This document shows positions 9,561 to 17,782 of a stretch of DNA of 64,000 bases, in pieces. The notes under the pieces are model-generated. The model searched no databases. It was given only the letters and a program-made list of their open reading frames with translations, and had not been told where the DNA came from. The DNA comes from JBBIMS01 sp964531645 (lineage in GTDB: Bacteria > Acidobacteriota > Aminicenantia > JBFLYD01 > JBBIMS01). The translations under genes were made by a program, and so were the position numbers. The DNA lies in assembly GCA_964531645.1 (NCBI GenBank), contig CAZHEF010000006.1, positions 8,101 through 72,100 on the forward strand. Reading direction: 5' to 3'. The stretch's first letter is position 1, and each line of letters starts with the position of its first letter.

Positions 9561-9568
9561 AGCAATAA

Positions 9569-9597
9569 AGAGTATTAAAAAGATGAGTTTTTGTCAA
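9569..9597 (-). promoter_or_regulatory. Promoter of the lactate utilisation pair
   Basis: Minus strand TTGACA (9592-9597), 17-base spacer, TACTCT (9569-9574, weak -10), then eight bases to the ATG. Another leaderless-type arrangement. Confidence 0.45.
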
Positions 9598-9607
9598 GAA
9601 GGATTTT

Positions 9608-9636
9608 TTGCTATTTCCGTGATATTCTGATACACT
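9608..9636 (+). promoter_or_regulatory. Candidate promoter of the FKBP gene
   Basis: TTGCTA (9608-9613), 17-base spacer, TACACT (9631-9636); 4/6 matches in each hexamer. Confidence 0.35.
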
Positions 9637-9666
9637 TTTCTTTTATTTTGTTTGAGGAGGAAATTA

Positions 9667-10386
9667 GTGAAAAACTTTCTTTTATTTTTTTTGTTTTTTG
9701 CGTTGATTCTCATTCCCGCATGCAAAAAAACAAAGGTCAGCGAATCAAAAGTTCTCGAAAATCAGAATGACAAAGCAAGTTATGCAATTGGATTTGATCT
9801 CGGGAAAAATCTGAAAAAATATTCAGAAGATATCTCCCTTGAGAATATGATTCAGGGCATAAGGGACGGAATAAGTGGCAAGAACTCAATTTTAACTGAG
9901 GAAGAGACAAAGAAAACTTTAACAGAATTCCAGCAAACCATTATTAAAAAAGAACTTGAAAGAAGAAAAGAAGTCGCTATTAAAAATAAAGTTGAGGAAG
10001 AAAAATTTCTCGCAGAAAATGCAAAAAAAGAAGGTGTTGTAACCACAGTAAGTGGTCTTCAATACAAAATTATAAATGAAGGGAATGGTCCAAAACCGAC
10101 TCTTGAAGATACAGTAAAGGTTCACTATAAAGGAACATTTATAAATGGGAAAGAATTTGACAGCTCCTACAAAAGAGGTGAACCAGTAACTTTCCAGTTA
10201 AAAAACATGATTCCGGGATGGATTGAGGCTCTTCAACTCATGAAATCAGGTTCTAAATGGCAAATTTTTATCCCCTCTTCCCTTGCCTATGGTGAACAGG
10301 GAGCAGGAGACATTATAGAGCCAAATTCCCTTTTGATTTTTGAGGTGGAGCTACTGGAGGTTGAGAAAAGTCCGGGAAAGAAGTAA
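9667..10386 (+). CDS. fkpA: FKBP-type peptidyl-prolyl isomerase lipoprotein (FkpA/Mip type)
   Basis: Prolyl isomerase/chaperone outside the cytoplasm. The GTG at 9667 is chosen because AGGAGG (9655-9660) sits six bases before it; a TTG at 9652 in the same frame would overlap that site. The mature start follows a hydrophobic signal ending ALILIPAC, a probable lipobox, so the protein is likely anchored. The FKBP_N dimerisation segment (ASYAIGFDLGKNLKK, then a charged long helix) covers roughly 35-125. The catalytic FKBP domain (VKVHYKGTFINGKEFDSS through FEVELLEVE) fills the rest. It is convergent with the PTS operon end, with only three bases between. Confidence 0.92.
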   Translation: MKNFLLFFLFFALILIPACKKTKVSESKVLENQNDKASYAIGFDLGKNLKKYSEDISLENMIQGIRDGISGKNSILTEEETKKTLTEFQQTIIKKELERRKEVAIKNKVEEEKFLAENAKKEGVVTTVSGLQYKIINEGNGPKPTLEDTVKVHYKGTFINGKEFDSSYKRGEPVTFQLKNMIPGWIEALQLMKSGSKWQIFIPSSLAYGEQGAGDIIEPNSLLIFEVELLEVEKSPGKK

Positions 10387-10389
10387 GAA

Positions 10390-10734
10390 CTAATACTTTA
10401 CCCGTCCGTATTTATCTTCGAGTCTGACAACATCCTCGAGATGGGGTGTCGAGACCTCAAAAACAAGGCATTCTTCTATTGCTCTCATTCTGTGCTTGAC
10501 ACCGGGTCTTATCCTGTAGCTGTCTCCCGGTAAAAGTCTTCTCTCTACAATTTTTCCATCCTCCTCCACATCAAAAAGCATCTCTCCTTCCCAGAGAAAA
10601 ATGGTCTCATCTTTGATTTTGTGATATTGAAGACTTAACATCTCACCTTTATATATTTTCAGGACTTTGCCGACATATTGTTCCGTGTGAGCAAAGAGTA
10701 TTTCGTAGCCCCATGGCTTATCAATCTTTTTCAT
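10390..10734 (-). CDS. Cupin protein, mannose-6-phosphate isomerase type II-like
   Basis: Small 114-residue single-domain cupin. KPWGYEILFAHTEQYVGKVL, LQYHKIKDETIFLWEGE and LLPGDSYRIRPGVKHRM resemble the C-terminal isomerase half of bifunctional mannose-1-phosphate guanylyltransferase/mannose-6-phosphate isomerases. The metal-site residues of the cupin barrel (H, E and the later H) are retained. It is the last gene of the long recJ-ptsI run, one base after ptsI. A sugar-phosphate isomerase or sugar sensor are both possible. Confidence 0.75.
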   Translation of the reverse strand: MKKIDKPWGYEILFAHTEQYVGKVLKIYKGEMLSLQYHKIKDETIFLWEGEMLFDVEEDGKIVERRLLPGDSYRIRPGVKHRMRAIEECLVFEVSTPHLEDVVRLEDKYGRVKY

Positions 10735-12480
10735 TTAAATCTCCTTTAAAACTTCTCCAAAATTCGATTCAATCCCTCTGAGCAAAAAATTCTCCATTTC
10801 TTCAGGAGGAAGTTCAAGAGATTCCTGGACAATTTCCTTCGCCTTTTTCATTTCGATTTTTCTGAGAACTTTTTTAACTATTGGAATGTACAAAGGATTC
10901 ATACTGAAAGTATTTATATCCATCCCAAGAAACACAATTGTATAAAGAGGTTCTGATGCCATCTCTCCACAAACATAGACCATTTTCCCGTTTCTCTCAG
11001 CGGATTCCTTTATAAATTTCAATATTCTGAGGACTGAAGGATGGAGAGGATTGTAAAGATAGGAAACATTTTGATTTGTTCGGTCTATGGCAAGTGTATA
11101 CTGAATAAGGTCGTTTGTCCCTATACTTAGAAAGTCAGTGTTTTTAGCTACTGAGTCGGAAATAAAAGCAAAAGCAGGGACTTCTATCATTGCTCCAATT
11201 TCAATCTTTTCATTGAAGGGTATCCCTTCCTTTCTCAAGCTTTCCTTTGTTTCCTCAATTAATACCTTGAAATCCTTTAACTCATTAAGGGAGGTGAGCA
11301 TTGGAATGAGAATTTTTACATCTCCATAATTTGATGCTCTCAAAATTGCTTTGAGCTGAGGTATCAGGAGCTCCCTCCTTTTAAGCATAAGGCGTATTGC
11401 TCGCAAGCCAAGTGCTGGATTTGTTTCCCTTTCCCCTTCATATGAAAAAACCTTCTCTCCTCCGACATCAAAAGTTCTTATTACAAATCTTCTATTTGAA
11501 ATTTTTTCTATCGCTTTTTTGTAATATTTGAATTGAGACTCTTCACTGGGAAAAACCCTCGAATTAAGAAGGAAGAATTCTGAACGGAAAAGCCCTATTC
11601 CTTCTGCACCATTTTTAATTGCAACATCAGATTCTTCAGCCATTTCGATGTTTGCAAGAAGGGTGAAGGAGTGACCATCTAAGGTCCGAGAAGGCATTTG
11701 AACTTCTGCAAGAGCTTCCTCCTTCTGCATCTCCATTTCTTTCCTTTTTTTGTTAATTACAGTCAGGAACGAAGACGAAGGTTCAATCATAATCTCACCA
11801 CTTCTCCCATCTACAACAATTTTGTCTCCATTTCTGACTTTTGAAAGCAGGCTTTTTACTCCTATGACAATTACAACTCCAAGACTTTTAGCAAGGATTA
11901 TTGAATGAGCTGTTTTGCTTCCACCCTGAAGAACTATCCCTCTTAAGCCTTTTAATTCAAAAAGTGGAGGTATTTCGCTAGGAAGCAGGTCATAAGCTAC
12001 AAGAATTAGGTTCTGGTCTAACTTTTGAGGAGGTATCGGAGGTTGGAAATTTGATATTTTCTTCTGGATTCTACTTATTACATCACATATGTCATGAACC
12101 CTTTCCCTTATATACTCATCCTCTATTCTTTCAAATATTTTAAGGAATTTTTCCCGGACAATTGAAAGAGACCAGCTCAATGTGTATCCTTGACTTATTG
12201 TATTTTCAATCTCCCGAATAAATTCCTGGTCTTCAAGCAAAAGAAGGTGGGAATCGAAGACAAGAGAAGCCTCTGTTCCAATCTGAATAGCTAATTTTTT
12301 TTTCATCTCCATTATGTCTTCTTTGACAGCACGAAGGGATTCCTTAAAAAAAATGATTTCTTCCTTTATCTCAGAGGTTGAAAGCTCCTTCTTCTTAGGT
12401 AGAATTATCGGGGCTTCTTTTATCCATACAGAACCAATTGCGATTCCAGGATTTACAGGCATTCCTTTTACTTTTTCCAT
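10735..12480 (-). CDS. ptsI: Phosphoenolpyruvate-protein phosphotransferase (PTS enzyme I)
   Basis: Takes phosphate from PEP onto a histidine and passes it to HPr. The 581 residues match full-length enzyme I. An HPr-binding helical region (about 25-145) is followed by the phosphohistidine swivel domain with H192 in GGSKTAHSIILAKS. The PEP-binding TIM barrel follows, with GIGLFRSEFFLL, RTFDVGGEK, EIGAMIEVPA, SIGTNDLIQYTLAIDR and the active-site Cys region MVYVCGEMAS. Its ATG overlaps the HPr stop by one base. No EIIB/C genes are in the window, so it probably feeds the regulatory EIIA proteins here. Confidence 0.96.
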   Translation of the reverse strand: MEKVKGMPVNPGIAIGSVWIKEAPIILPKKKELSTSEIKEEIIFFKESLRAVKEDIMEMKKKLAIQIGTEASLVFDSHLLLLEDQEFIREIENTISQGYTLSWSLSIVREKFLKIFERIEDEYIRERVHDICDVISRIQKKISNFQPPIPPQKLDQNLILVAYDLLPSEIPPLFELKGLRGIVLQGGSKTAHSIILAKSLGVVIVIGVKSLLSKVRNGDKIVVDGRSGEIMIEPSSSFLTVINKKRKEMEMQKEEALAEVQMPSRTLDGHSFTLLANIEMAEESDVAIKNGAEGIGLFRSEFFLLNSRVFPSEESQFKYYKKAIEKISNRRFVIRTFDVGGEKVFSYEGERETNPALGLRAIRLMLKRRELLIPQLKAILRASNYGDVKILIPMLTSLNELKDFKVLIEETKESLRKEGIPFNEKIEIGAMIEVPAFAFISDSVAKNTDFLSIGTNDLIQYTLAIDRTNQNVSYLYNPLHPSVLRILKFIKESAERNGKMVYVCGEMASEPLYTIVFLGMDINTFSMNPLYIPIVKKVLRKIEMKKAKEIVQESLELPPEEMENFLLRGIESNFGEVLKEI

Positions 12481-12749
12481 CAGTCTTCCTCATAAAATTT
12501 TTTCTCTATTAACTCTTCAATTTCCCTGACAGCCTCCTCCTCATCCTCCCCATCCGCCTTTATAATTAATTCCGAACCCTTAGATGCAGCAAGGGTCAGA
12601 ATTCCCAGGATACTTTTCGCATTTATTTCCTCAGAATCTTTCAAAAGATGGATGGAAGAGTTGAACTTCTTTGCAAGATTTACAAGAAGAGAGGCAGCCC
12701 TTGCGTGAAGACCGAGTCGATTCTTAAGAACAACTTTCTTTTTAATCAT
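12480..12749 (-). CDS. ptsH: HPr phosphocarrier protein
   Basis: Small phosphocarrier of 89 residues. Phosphorylatable His15 in GLHARAA takes phosphate from enzyme I. Ser46 in INAKSILGI is the HPr kinase target and is retained, matching the hprK gene upstream. It overlaps both neighbours by one to four bases. With His and Ser sites both present, the two-input form of HPr regulation can operate. Confidence 0.95.
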   Translation of the reverse strand: MIKKKVVLKNRLGLHARAASLLVNLAKKFNSSIHLLKDSEEINAKSILGILTLAASKGSELIIKADGEDEEEAVREIEELIEKKFYEED

Positions 12750-13156
12750 TTTTTGCTTTTCTCCGAAAGGAGCTCAGAGGCAATGACTATTCCTCCAACT
12801 CCACTTTTTCTAATTTCAGAGACTGCATCTTTCAAAGTTATATTCTTTGGAAGCTGGGAGAATTTAATCAACATTGGAAGATTCACTCCTGTTATTATTT
12901 CCACTTGATTCTCTTCTAAGAAACTGAAAGCAATGTTGGATGGTGAACCACCGAATATATCTGTAAAAACTATGACCCCCTTCCCTCTGTTGGCTCTTCT
13001 GATACAGGATTGAAGACCATTCCTTGACTTGTCAACATCATTGAACCACCCGATTGAAAGAACCTCAATGGGAGGGGTATATCCGAGGATTGCAGATAAA
13101 ACATCGAGAAGTTCCTTTGCAAGAGTTCCATGAGAAACAATAACTCCTCCGATCAT
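12746..13156 (-). CDS. PTS EIIA of the mannose family, stand-alone
   Basis: Mannose-family EIIA domain (136 residues) with the phosphorylated His9 in GGVIVSHGTLAKELLD and the IVFTDIFGGSPSNIAFSF loop typical of ManX-A. No IIB, IIC or IID follows, so it cannot import sugar alone. Free EIIA(Man) beside ptsH, hprK and rapZ is the arrangement of regulatory PTS clusters in several proteobacteria. It probably reports PTS phosphorylation state to an unknown partner. Confidence 0.88.
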   Translation of the reverse strand: MIGGVIVSHGTLAKELLDVLSAILGYTPPIEVLSIGWFNDVDKSRNGLQSCIRRANRGKGVIVFTDIFGGSPSNIAFSFLEENQVEIITGVNLPMLIKFSQLPKNITLKDAVSEIRKSGVGGIVIASELLSEKSKK

Positions 13157-13182
13157 TTTATTCCTTTCCTGTCAATTTATAT

Positions 13183-14055
13183 TTACTCCTTTCTAATGTC
13201 TCTATGGTAAATATAAGTATTATACCCGAGTTTATTCAGGAAATTACCTAAAATTTCGGCGACTATTACTGAGCGATGCTTCCCACCAGTGCACCCAAGG
13301 GAAATTGTAAGATGCCTTTTCCCTTCTTTAATATATTTGGGGATTAAATAACTTATAAATTCCTCAAGCTTTTTCAAATAGTCTTTAGTCTCATCAAAGG
13401 AGAGAACGAAGTCCCGAACCTTTTTGTTTTTTCCTGATAAATTCTTTAGCTCTTCTTTATAAAATGGATTTGGGAGAAATCTAAGGTCAAGGACAAGATC
13501 TGAGTCGGAAGGGATACCCCATTTATAACCGAAAGAAATTATGGAAATAGATATACTTTTTTCCTCGCCGATCAACTTTGCCCTTGTCAGCTCCTTAAGC
13601 TCAGGAACAGATAGATGGGATGTATCGATTATCTCATCCGCGAGATCCCTTATAGGGCTGAGAAGCAGTCTTTCCTTCTCAATACATTCTTTTAAGGGAA
13701 GGGAAGAGAAAAGAGGATGAGGTCTTCTCGCCTCCTTAAATCTTTTTAGAAGAATCTCATCACTCGCTTCAAGAAAAAGTAGCATAATATCATCCCTCTT
13801 CTTTTTAAGTTTTTTGTAAATTACTGGAAAATTTGATGTAAAATCCCTTCCTCTTATATCAACAACAAGGACAGCGGGCGGAGCGGATTCCTGTTTGTCG
13901 TAAAGTTCAACAAATTTGGGAATGAGTTCAGAGGGAATATTATCAACTCTGTAAAATCCGGAATCCTCAAAATAAAGACTGATAATTGTCTTTCCTGAAC
14001 CTGAGAGTCCAGTAATTATATAATATTTTTTTACCCTATTTTTTTGTTTTCCCAT
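13183..14055 (-). CDS. rapZ: RapZ/YvcJ-family RNase adapter nucleotide-binding protein
   Basis: P-loop protein of 290 residues with Walker A GLSGSGKT (16-23). The family signature DNIPSELIPKF and the C-terminal SLGCTGGKHRSV-IVAEIL-HRD block are complete. In Escherichia coli, RapZ binds small RNAs and steers RNase E to control glucosamine-6-phosphate synthase; in Gram-positives YvcJ is a nucleotide hydrolase. The gene overlaps hprK by 20 bases, the usual hprK-rapZ-ptsH order. The RNA partners here are unknown. Confidence 0.93.
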   Translation of the reverse strand: MGKQKNRVKKYYIITGLSGSGKTIISLYFEDSGFYRVDNIPSELIPKFVELYDKQESAPPAVLVVDIRGRDFTSNFPVIYKKLKKKRDDIMLLFLEASDEILLKRFKEARRPHPLFSSLPLKECIEKERLLLSPIRDLADEIIDTSHLSVPELKELTRAKLIGEEKSISISIISFGYKWGIPSDSDLVLDLRFLPNPFYKEELKNLSGKNKKVRDFVLSFDETKDYLKKLEEFISYLIPKYIKEGKRHLTISLGCTGGKHRSVIVAEILGNFLNKLGYNTYIYHRDIRKE

Positions 14056-14590
14056 CTTTCAAATACTTTCTTTCAATTTTTTGTACGAGCTCCTTCGTCA
14101 CATTTTTTCCCTCTTTTCTCATAAGAAACTGTTTGACAGCGACTTCAATTAAAATTGCCGTGTTCCTTCCACTCGCTACAGGTATCCTGACCAAAGGGAA
14201 CTTTTCTCCGGCAATTTCGTACCACTCCTCTTCCAACCTTAACCTATCCCCTTCTTTTCCATCCCATTTAGAGAGATCGATTACCAGTTCAATTTTTTTC
14301 TCATCGGTGACGGAGGAGACACCGAAGATTTCTTTTATGTTTATTATTCCCAATCCTCTCACTTCCATTAGATTCTTGGTTATAGCGGGTGAGGAGCCTA
14401 CAATCTCATTTTTTCCGAACCTTCTAATTTCCACAACATCATCGGATACAAGCCTGTGCCCCCTTGATATTAGATCAAGGGCACTTTCACTTTTTCCAAG
14501 CCCGCTTTCCCCTGTTATTAGAACACCAACTCCGAAAATATCCATTAATACCCCTGGAATCTTGCCCTCTTTTCTTTTATTTACCACCAC
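14036..14590 (-). CDS. hprK: HPr kinase/phosphorylase, short form lacking the N-terminal domain
   Basis: Phosphorylates and dephosphorylates Ser46 of HPr. Walker A GESGLGKS lies at 27-34, SDDVVEI supplies the catalytic Asp region, and the HPrK signature MEVRGLGIINIKEIFG covers 75-90. The length of 184 is well below the roughly 310 of classical HprK. The missing part is the N-terminal domain, and the gene overlaps the ptsN end by 14 bases, leaving no room for it. Similar short forms exist in Alphaproteobacteria. Loss of the regulatory half may alter control by metabolites. Confidence 0.9.
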   Translation of the reverse strand: MVVNKRKEGKIPGVLMDIFGVGVLITGESGLGKSESALDLISRGHRLVSDDVVEIRRFGKNEIVGSSPAITKNLMEVRGLGIINIKEIFGVSSVTDEKKIELVIDLSKWDGKEGDRLRLEEEWYEIAGEKFPLVRIPVASGRNTAILIEVAVKQFLMRKEGKNVTKELVQKIERKYLKDGKTKK

Positions 14591-15053
14591 TTCCTGAAAA
14601 TTCCTCCTCTTTAATTACTTCCAGGATTTCCTGTTCATTTTTTGTGCTGAGGATTCTCTTTGCAAGGGAAAGACCTTTTTTCGCAAGATGGGCAATGAGG
14701 GCAAGAACCTGAAGATGTTTTGTCGGCTGATTCTCAGGAGTAATTAAAAAGAAAAAGATATAAGTTGGTTTCTTATTTGTTGAATTGAAGTCGACCCCTT
14801 CCCTCGAAACAGCTAAGGCTATCAGAGGCTCTTCGAGACTTCTACTTTTGCAATGTGGGATTGCAATTCCATCGGCAACAGCTGTAGTAGCTTGATCCTC
14901 CCTTTCTATTAATTTCTGGATAAGTTCCTTTTCATTGTTGATTAAATCTTTTCTCTTTAAAAACTGAACAACTTCCTTTATTATCTCATCTCTACTCTTA
15001 GCTTTTGTCTCTTTAATTATCAGTTCCTTTTTAATTAAATTACCAAGTCTCAC
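14577..15053 (-). CDS. ptsN: Nitrogen-PTS EIIA protein
   Basis: Fructose/Ntr-type EIIA domain (158 residues) with the phospho-accepting His67 in DGIAIPHCKS. In other bacteria EIIA(Ntr) lacks a sugar partner and regulates potassium transport, nitrogen and stress responses. Its place directly after hpf and rpoN reproduces the rpoN-hpf-ptsN core known from many Gram-negative genomes. No dedicated Ntr-type enzyme I (GAF-fused) or NPr is visible, so the ordinary enzyme I and HPr nearby are the likely donors. Confidence 0.92.
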   Translation of the reverse strand: MRLGNLIKKELIIKETKAKSRDEIIKEVVQFLKRKDLINNEKELIQKLIEREDQATTAVADGIAIPHCKSRSLEEPLIALAVSREGVDFNSTNKKPTYIFFFLITPENQPTKHLQVLALIAHLAKKGLSLAKRILSTKNEQEILEVIKEEEFSGSGGK

Positions 15054-15060
15054 TTTTTTC

Positions 15061-15579
15061 TCAAAAATTAGTCTCTATAAGGGAAATTGTGCCATCATTT
15101 CTTTTAAAAAGAACAGCCACTTTTTTAGAGTCAATGTTTCTGAAAACAAGTATTTCTTTCTTGCTGGAATTGAATAATTTTACAGCCTCTTCCAGGGAAA
15201 TCGGTTTTGGAAAATAATCATTACTTCTTGTTAGCATTGCTTCAACTTCAACAGGAACAAACTCTACAGGAGAGGGAAGTTCTGCTCTTCTTTTCTTTTT
15301 AATTACCTTCTCTTTTCCTTTTTTTATCTGTTTTTCAACTATATCGAAGGCTCTCCTCAGAGATACAGGCATCGAATTGCTTTTTTCTGAGGCAATAAAA
15401 GAGGATTTCCTGTCCTTTATATTTAGTTCCACAATGTGATTGTGCCTTTCCATGGTCATTGTAACTGTTGCTTCAATAATGTCCCCTTCTATTTTCCTCA
15501 ATTTTTCCAACCTCTTCACTGCAAAATCCTTTAAGCTTTGAGGAATCTCAAAATTTCTTCCTGTAAAATTTATCTTCAT
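15061..15579 (-). CDS. hpf: Ribosome hibernation promoting factor, long form
   Basis: Binds the 30S decoding region and drives ribosome dimerisation in stationary phase. The N-terminal S30AE domain (MKINFTGRNFEI to about 95) is followed by a basic linker (KKGKEKVIKKKRR). A C-terminal dimerisation domain (about 115-172, with KPISLEEAVKLF) follows. At 172 residues it is the long HPF, which forms 100S particles without RMF. It overlaps the end of rpoN by four bases. Confidence 0.93.
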   Translation of the reverse strand: MKINFTGRNFEIPQSLKDFAVKRLEKLRKIEGDIIEATVTMTMERHNHIVELNIKDRKSSFIASEKSNSMPVSLRRAFDIVEKQIKKGKEKVIKKKRRAELPSPVEFVPVEVEAMLTRSNDYFPKPISLEEAVKLFNSSKKEILVFRNIDSKKVAVLFKRNDGTISLIETNF

Positions 15580-17060
15580 GATTTCACTCCTAACAGATTT
15601 ATTCTTTTTCTCATAGAGGCAGAAAGAATTCCAAGTTCTTCTCTATATTTTGCTACAGTCCTCCTTGCAATCTTCACTCCCTCCTTTTGGAGGATTTCAA
15701 GGATCTGACTGTCAGATAGAGGATTATTTTTGTCCTCTGATTCTATCAATTCTTTTATTCTATTTTTTAAATAAACAGAAGAAATCTTATCCCCGCTCTC
15801 TGTATCTATGGCGCTGTGGAAAAAGAATCTAAGAGGGAAAAGTCCGAATTCCGTTGCAATACTTTTGTTGGCAATTGCTCTGCTTACTGTTGATTCATCA
15901 ACTCCTATCTTATCCGCAACATCTTTCAACTTCATTGGCTTAATAAAATCAACCCCCCTCTCAAGAAATTCCTTCTGGCGCTCTACTATTGCTTCTGCCA
16001 CTTTATAAATTGTCTTATTCCTCATATCGAGACTCTTTATGAACAATTCAGCGTTTCTCTTTTTTTCCTTCAGAAATTTCTTTGTTTCATTATCTAAATT
16101 AGGTTGTTTTAAAAGTTTCAGATAGTAGCGATTTACTCTCAAACGGGGAATCCCCTCATCATTCAGAAGGAGAGTATAACCTTTATCTGTCTTATTTACA
16201 ATTATATCAGCATTGGGGTACTCGACATTTTCAAGATGGAATCCGTAAAGGGGGAAAGGTCTTAGCCTCCTTAACTTTTGGAGGTTTTCTTTAAGCTCCT
16301 CAATACTGATTCCTACTTCTTTTATCTTTTTAAATGAGTCTGAGCTTTTAAGAATTTCTGCACATTTATTAATGAAATTTTGCAAGGAAGGGTCAGATGA
16401 AAGCTTTGTTTCAATCTGGTAGGAAAGAAATTCCTCAAAGTTCATTGCGCCCACACCTTCGGGATCAAAGTCTTTCATTAACTTCTTTCTTATTCTCTCA
16501 ATTTTTGCTAAATCAATCCCTTCTCTTCTTGCAATTTCTTCAAGAGATGTTATGAGGAAACCCCTTTCGTCGAGATTGTCAATGATTACCTCGGCAATTT
16601 CCCTGTCCTCCTCATCGAGATTTACCTTCTGACATTGATCATAAAGATAATCTCTCAGGTTCTCGTCTTTTTTCAAATTCTCAAAGGGATCTACTATATC
16701 ATCCGAATCTGAAGACTCTCCAAAAAGTTCATTAACACTCAATTCAGAAAGAATTTTGTCCAGCTCTTCATCTGTTACACTTTCATCTTCCTCTGATGTG
16801 ACTTCTTCAACATCCTCCTCGCCCTCTGCAAGAGGACCAAGACTAAGGGAAATCAAATCGGTCAATTCCATTCCAGAATATAGATCCATGAATTTTCTTT
16901 CTTCTGCTTCAAGGAGAGGATTTGTGGATAGCTCCTGCTCTATCAATTCCTTTATTTGGGTTGATGGGGCAGTGAGAAGTTTTAGATATGTGCCTAAATG
17001 GGGTGATAAGAATATTTTTTGAATAACACTTACTAAAATTCCTGAGCGAGTTCTTTTCAT
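15576..17060 (-). CDS. rpoN: RNA polymerase sigma-54 factor
   Basis: Alternative sigma factor requiring AAA+ activators. The N-terminal activator-interacting region is Gln- and Leu-rich (around 15-45, STQIKELIEQELSTNPLLE), then an acidic stretch, the core-binding domain and a helix-turn-helix. The RpoN box ARRTVAKYRE lies near the C-terminus (about 465-474) and binds the -24 element. Length 494 is typical. Position after lptB and before hpf-ptsN is the classic Gram-negative context. No sigma-54 activator is encoded in this window. Confidence 0.96.
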   Translation of the reverse strand: MKRTRSGILVSVIQKIFLSPHLGTYLKLLTAPSTQIKELIEQELSTNPLLEAEERKFMDLYSGMELTDLISLSLGPLAEGEEDVEEVTSEEDESVTDEELDKILSELSVNELFGESSDSDDIVDPFENLKKDENLRDYLYDQCQKVNLDEEDREIAEVIIDNLDERGFLITSLEEIARREGIDLAKIERIRKKLMKDFDPEGVGAMNFEEFLSYQIETKLSSDPSLQNFINKCAEILKSSDSFKKIKEVGISIEELKENLQKLRRLRPFPLYGFHLENVEYPNADIIVNKTDKGYTLLLNDEGIPRLRVNRYYLKLLKQPNLDNETKKFLKEKKRNAELFIKSLDMRNKTIYKVAEAIVERQKEFLERGVDFIKPMKLKDVADKIGVDESTVSRAIANKSIATEFGLFPLRFFFHSAIDTESGDKISSVYLKNRIKELIESEDKNNPLSDSQILEILQKEGVKIARRTVAKYREELGILSASMRKRINLLGVKS

Positions 17061-17062
17061 AT

Positions 17063-17782
17063 CTAAATCTCTACCTTTTCTCCTAAGTAACCCTTTCTCA
17101 CCTCAGGGTCTGAGGCAAGCATTGCAGGAGTTCCTTCTTTAAGAATAGCTCCATCTTTTATAATATATGCTTTGTCGGTAATTTTCAAGGTTTCCCTAAC
17201 ATTATGGTCAGTTATTAGAATCCCTATCCCCTTCTCCTTGAGACCTATAATTATTTTCTGAAAATCTGAGACAGCAATAGGGTCAATACCTGTAAATGGT
17301 TCATCAAGGAGAAGGAACTTTGGCTCAAGTATAAGAGCCCTTGCCACTTCAACTCTTCTCCTTTCCCCTCCTGACAGGAGAACTCCTTTAACATTCCTGA
17401 GATTTTCAATAGAAAATGCCTTTAAAATAGCATCTACCCTCCTCTTCTTTTCCGATAGAGTGCCCCTCATACTTTCTATTACAGAGAAAAGATTGCCTTC
17501 CACAGTTAATCCACGAAATATACTCGATTCCTGCGGTAGAAAACCAATTCCTTTCTGGGCTCTCTGATACATTGGAAGAAAGGTTATGTTCTCCCCATCC
17601 AGCTCAATCCTTCCATTGTCGGGTTGGATAAGGCCGAGGATCATTGAGAATGTAGTTGTCTTGCCGGCTCCATTGGGTCCGAGTAGTCCGACAATTTCCC
17701 CGGTCCTAACCTCCATAGAGACTTCATTAACAACCTTTCTCATTCCAAAGGATTTTGTAAGGTTGAAAGCTGAAAGAATCAT
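17063..17782 (-). CDS. lptB: LPS export ABC transporter ATPase LptB
   Basis: ATPase of the LptB2FG complex that extracts lipopolysaccharide from the inner membrane. Walker A GPNGAGKT (35-42), signature LSGGE (136-140) and Walker B FLLLDEP (156-162) are intact. The family-specific stretches GFLPQESSIFRGLTVEGN and LEPFTGIDPIAV-type D-loop support LptB over other ABC ATPases. It overlaps the LptC/OstA-like gene by one base. The permeases LptF and LptG are not in the window. Confidence 0.94.
   Translation of the reverse strand: MILSAFNLTKSFGMRKVVNEVSMEVRTGEIVGLLGPNGAGKTTTFSMILGLIQPDNGRIELDGENITFLPMYQRAQKGIGFLPQESSIFRGLTVEGNLFSVIESMRGTLSEKKRRVDAILKAFSIENLRNVKGVLLSGGERRRVEVARALILEPKFLLLDEPFTGIDPIAVSDFQKIIIGLKEKGIGILITDHNVRETLKITDKAYIIKDGAILKEGTPAMLASDPEVRKGYLGEKVEI

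Noticed and set aside
10390..13156. Sugar-specific PTS operon
   Set aside because: Only enzyme I, HPr and EIIA are present; IIB/IIC/IID domains are absent, so transport is not supported.
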